The position numbers were made by a program, and so were the translations under genes. Shown here piece after piece: positions 5,687 through 8,369 of a stretch of 8,369 nt of DNA. Origin of the DNA: Balneolaceae bacterium (lineage in GTDB: Bacteria; Bacteroidota; Rhodothermia; Balneolales; Balneolaceae); the NCBI GenBank assembly GCA_007123985.1, contig SLGA01000164.1, forward strand, positions 1 to 8,369, in the 5' to 3' direction. The notes beneath the pieces were generated by a model. It searched no databases. It had not been told where the DNA came from and saw nothing but the letters and a program-made list of their open reading frames with translations. The stretch's first letter is position 1. Every line of letters starts with the position of its first letter.

Positions 5687-7303
5687 TTACGCCTCAGCTC
5701 CAGCTAATATTTGATCGATTGTACTGTTTGCCGCCTCAATAAGTTCACTGCCAAACGTATCATCAAGTACACCGGACGCAGCCAATTCTTCCATTTTCTT
5801 GGAATATTTGATGCTGACTGTTTCAAGGAACATCTGCTCAAATTCATGAATCATGTTCACTTTAAGTTTATCGAGCAAGCCTTCATTGTTAATTTTTAGA
5901 AGTGCTATTTGCTTATCCACCGAAAGTGGTTTGTATTCGCCCTGCTTCATCAATTCCACGGTTCGTTCACCGCGTTTCAGTTGCCTTTGTGTTGCTGCAT
6001 CAAGGTCGGAACCAAACTTGGCGAATGCTTCCAGTTCTCTGTATTGTGCAAGATCAAGTTTCAAAGTACCTGAAAGCTTTTTCATTGATTTTACCTGTGC
6101 GGAACCACCCACACGAGAAACGGAAATACCTACGTCAATAGCCGGCCTGATACCGGAGTTAAACAGATCTGTATCAAGGAAAATCTGTCCGTCAGTAATG
6201 GAGATTACGTTTGTAGGAATATACGCAGCTACGTCTCCGGCCTGGGTTTCAATAACCGGAAGTGCCGTTAATGATCCGCCACCCTTCACTTTGGGAAGAA
6301 GGGTTTTGGGTATGTTATTCATCTGCCGGGCCACGCCATCGTTATCGATAATTTTAGCAGCTCTTTCCAGTAAACGGCTATGCAGGTAGAATACGTCACC
6401 GGGGTAGGCTTCCCTGCCCGGAGGCCTTCTGAGGAGCAGTGAAAGTTCTCTGTAGGCTACAGCTTGTTTTGAAAGGTCATCATAGATAACAAGTGCATGT
6501 CTGCCTGTATCACGGAAATATTCTCCGATGGTAGCTCCGGCAAATGGCGCAATGTATCGAAGCGGAGCTGATGTACTTGCAGGAGCAGAAACTACTACTG
6601 TGTACTCAAGTGCACCATACTCTTTAAGCGTGTTCACGATAGAAGCTACAGTAGATCCTTTCTGCCCAACAGCTACATAAATACAAAAAACGGGTTTATC
6701 AGTATTCTGTGTATTTTTCTGATTGATAATGGTATCGAGAGCAACCGCAGTTTTACCTGTTTGCCTGTCACCAATAATCAATTCACGCTGACCACGGCCA
6801 ATCGGAATAAGAGAATCAATCGCCTTAATACCTGTCTGGAGGGGCTCATTAACCGGCTGGCGATATATAACACCTGGAGCTTTTCTCTCCAACGGAAGGT
6901 CTATCGTTTCACCGGAAATTGCACCTTTTCCGTCGATTGGGCGGCCGAGCGGATCAATCACACGCCCGAGAAGCCCTTCACCTACCTGCAAAGAAGCGAT
7001 ATTTTTGGTACGGCGAACGGTATGGCCTTCTTCAACAATTTTTGAAGAGCTGAAAAGAACAACACCAACGTTATCCTCCTCAAGATTAAGTACCATACCT
7101 CTCACGGGATTCCCGTCTTTATCAACAGAATCTGGCAATTCTACAAGCTCACCTGCCTGCACTTTTGATAAACCATAAACCCGTGCGATACCATCACCCA
7201 CTTCGAGAACGGTACCAACATCGTAAACATCAGCTTCTCCGTCGAATCCGGAAAGTTGTTTTCTTAAAATAGCCGATACTTCGTCAGGTCTGACTTGACT
7301 CAT
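5687..7303 (-). CDS. atpA: F-type ATP synthase subunit alpha
   Basis: A 538-residue alpha subunit, slightly longer than the 500-515 typical of the family. The N-terminal beta-barrel domain covers roughly residues 25-95. The nucleotide-binding domain has the Walker A motif GDRQTGKT at 178-185 and Walker B LVIYDD at 271-276. GREAYPGDVFYLHSRLLERA (297-316) is the family signature region. SVSRVGGSAQ (395-404) carries the conserved arginine (R397) that reaches into the catalytic site on beta. The helical C-terminal domain runs from about 405 to the end, with extra length at the C-terminus. Alpha forms the F1 hexamer with beta and binds nucleotide at non-catalytic sites. A good Shine-Dalgarno (TAAGGAA about 7 bases before the ATG) lies in the 18-base gap after atpH. 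Confidence 0.99.
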   Translation of the reverse strand: MSQVRPDEVSAILRKQLSGFDGEADVYDVGTVLEVGDGIARVYGLSKVQAGELVELPDSVDKDGNPVRGMVLNLEEDNVGVVLFSSSKIVEEGHTVRRTKNIASLQVGEGLLGRVIDPLGRPIDGKGAISGETIDLPLERKAPGVIYRQPVNEPLQTGIKAIDSLIPIGRGQRELIIGDRQTGKTAVALDTIINQKNTQNTDKPVFCIYVAVGQKGSTVASIVNTLKEYGALEYTVVVSAPASTSAPLRYIAPFAGATIGEYFRDTGRHALVIYDDLSKQAVAYRELSLLLRRPPGREAYPGDVFYLHSRLLERAAKIIDNDGVARQMNNIPKTLLPKVKGGGSLTALPVIETQAGDVAAYIPTNVISITDGQIFLDTDLFNSGIRPAIDVGISVSRVGGSAQVKSMKKLSGTLKLDLAQYRELEAFAKFGSDLDAATQRQLKRGERTVELMKQGEYKPLSVDKQIALLKINNEGLLDKLKVNMIHEFEQMFLETVSIKYSKKMEELAASGVLDDTFGSELIEAANSTIDQILAGAEA

Positions 7304-7321
7304 TTCTTATTCCTTAATTTT

Positions 7322-7867
7322 TTAATCTACTGCTGCTGAAGTGAACTTCTCCTTCAGCTGATTTAGTTTAAATTTAACTGATCCGTCAATCACTGTATCG
7401 TCAATTCGAACCATCATTCCCCCAATCATATCTTTATCAACATGGGCATTGATTTCAATCGTTTTACCGGTTGATTTTTCAAGCTGCTTTACCAATGCTT
7501 TTGACTGTTTGTCAGACAATTCGGAAGCCGTATAAATACTGGCAATGATTATACCGTGATGGCGATTGTAAAGAGTCTGGAAATTCTGCGTGATTTCCAT
7601 CAGCAGTCCTTCTCTTTTTTTCTTCAGTAGTAGCTTGATCAGATTAAACGTAAGTTTGTCTACTTCTTTTGCAAAGATTGACTCCAGGGCAGCTTTTTTT
7701 TGAGCACTGTTTATGATTCGGTTATTAAGAAAAAGGCGTAATTCTTTCGATGATTTAAGCGTACTGCTGATAGTCAGCATATCATCTTTTGCCATTTCCA
7801 GTTTACCTTCCTCAATTACAGTCTCAAGAAAAGCATTTGCATAACGTCTTGCTGCAGTTGAACTCAT
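7322..7867 (-). CDS. atpH: F-type ATP synthase subunit delta (OSCP)
   Basis: A 181-residue delta subunit of usual length. The N-terminal six-helix domain starts with TAARRYANAFLETVIEEGKL (4-23), the typical ARRYA-x-A motif that binds the top of alpha. The C-terminal part contains IEINAHVDKDMIGGMMVRIDDTVIDGSVKFKLNQL (137-171), the GG-x2-V-x-I/D-x4-DGS-x4-L-x2-L signature of the family. Delta links the F1 head to the peripheral stalk formed by subunit b, encoded just upstream. The start ATG is only 2 bases after the atpF stop, so translation is probably coupled; only a weak purine-rich sequence (TAAGAA) is seen before the ATG. Confidence 0.98.
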   Translation of the reverse strand: MSSTAARRYANAFLETVIEEGKLEMAKDDMLTISSTLKSSKELRLFLNNRIINSAQKKAALESIFAKEVDKLTFNLIKLLLKKKREGLLMEITQNFQTLYNRHHGIIIASIYTASELSDKQSKALVKQLEKSTGKTIEINAHVDKDMIGGMMVRIDDTVIDGSVKFKLNQLKEKFTSAAVD

Positions 7868-7869
7868 TC

Positions 7870-8369
7870 TTAATTTTTCTTAGACAAATCTTGGATGAAA
7901 GAATCGACCAAGTGCCGGCTTTTTTCGTTATCAAGTTCAGATTTGATAATAATTGATGCAGATTGCACAGCCAGCTCAGCTACCTGATTTCTCAGTTCAT
8001 TGAGTGCACTCTTCTTTTCCTGCTCTATTTTTAGGCGGGCGTTTTCAATCAGTTTTTCAGCATCTTTGGTAGCCTTTTCAATCCGCTCATTCCGTAGCTT
8101 TTCAGCGTCTTCTAATGCTTCTTTTCGGATTTTCTGGGCTGTTACTTCTGCCTCTTTTAAAGCTTTCTCATTATTTTTTGAGATCTCTTCAGCTTGAGTC
8201 AGAGCTTTCTCCGCAGTCTCCATGGATTCACGGATGCGATCCTCCCTCTCTTTCAGCGCACTCATGATTGGTGGCACAAGCCACTTATTCATGGCGAACA
8301 GAAAGATCAGGGTGGTGATGAAAACCCAAAAGCCAAAGCCCGTATCAAACGTGAGCAGGCCCCCATTCA
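7870..8369 (-). CDS. atpF: F-type ATP synthase subunit b, 5' end outside window
   Basis: The frame is open to the right edge; an internal Met at 8292 is not the true start because the reading frame continues upstream for 25 codons with clear family sequence. The visible part starts NGGLLTFDTGFGFWVFITTL followed by IFLFAMNKWLVPPIMSALKERED: a single membrane helix preceded by the F-W pattern, then the polar PPI-x3-L-x-ERE segment typical of b. From there to the end is a long charged coiled coil rich in A, E, K and R, forming the peripheral stalk dimer, ending DSFIQDLSKKN where it contacts delta. About 165 residues are visible, so only a few N-terminal residues are missing. The order atpF-atpH-atpA-atpG is the classic one, and atpE and atpB are expected to the right of the window. 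Confidence 0.97.
   Translation of the reverse strand, partial: NGGLLTFDTGFGFWVFITTLIFLFAMNKWLVPPIMSALKEREDRIRESMETAEKALTQAEEISKNNEKALKEAEVTAQKIRKEALEDAEKLRNERIEKATKDAEKLIENARLKIEQEKKSALNELRNQVAELAVQSASIIIKSELDNEKSRHLVDSFIQDLSKKN

Noticed and set aside
5853..6389. Plus-strand open frame of 178 codons
   Set aside because: It is antisense to the highly conserved C-terminal half of atpA and has a serine- and proline-rich composition typical of a shadow frame.
8000..8197. Plus-strand Ser/Phe-rich small open frame
   Set aside because: It is the antisense of the Ala/Glu/Lys coiled coil of atpF, which explains its composition.
7870..8292. atpF starting at the Met at 8292
   Set aside because: The frame continues upstream with the conserved membrane helix of subunit b, so this Met is internal and the true start is outside the window.
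1..8369. Defence system, CRISPR array, insertion sequence or phage genes
   Set aside because: No repeat-spacer pattern, transposase, integrase, nuclease, toxin-antitoxin or phage structural motif was found; all coding space is explained by the genes listed.

Overview
The window is a compact chromosomal segment in which every supportable gene lies on the minus strand, so it reads from right to left. The protein families, the end of the ATP synthase operon at the gamma gene, and the weak or absent Shine-Dalgarno sequences before several genes suggest a bacterium of the FCB group, most likely Balneolota/Rhodothermota or a relative. That placement is inference from sequence style; no 16S or marker phylogeny is possible here.

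Right part (4778-8369): four consecutive genes of the F-type ATP synthase, atpF (b, 5' end cut by the window edge), atpH (delta), atpA (alpha) and atpG (gamma). Spacings are 2, 18 and 3 bases, a tightly coupled operon. All four look intact, with canonical motifs. The beta and epsilon genes (atpD, atpC) do not follow atpG, so the F1 part is encoded at more than one locus.

Centre (4561-4777): a 92-base gap with a weak hairpin and a T-run, a candidate promoter, then a tRNA-Ser (anticodon UGA, no encoded CCA) closed by a strong rho-independent terminator.

Centre-left (2519-4502): a two-gene unit encoding a secreted TolC-family outer membrane protein and, 7 bases downstream, a periplasmic MlaC/Ttg2D-type phospholipid-binding protein. 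The partners MlaF, MlaE and MlaD are not in the window. The pairing suggests envelope lipid or hydrophobic-compound transport between periplasm and outer membrane.

Left part (1-2324): two glycosyltransferase-like genes, a GT-A-type enzyme with a DxD motif and, 52 bases downstream, a GT4-like GT-B enzyme whose C-terminus runs off the left edge. They look like the start of a surface-polysaccharide or glycoconjugate cluster.

No mobile element, CRISPR array, phage gene or defence system is visible. Most of the window is ordinary housekeeping sequence. The points most worth a second look are the tolC-mlaC pairing, the unassigned GT-A-type protein and the truncated ATP synthase operon.
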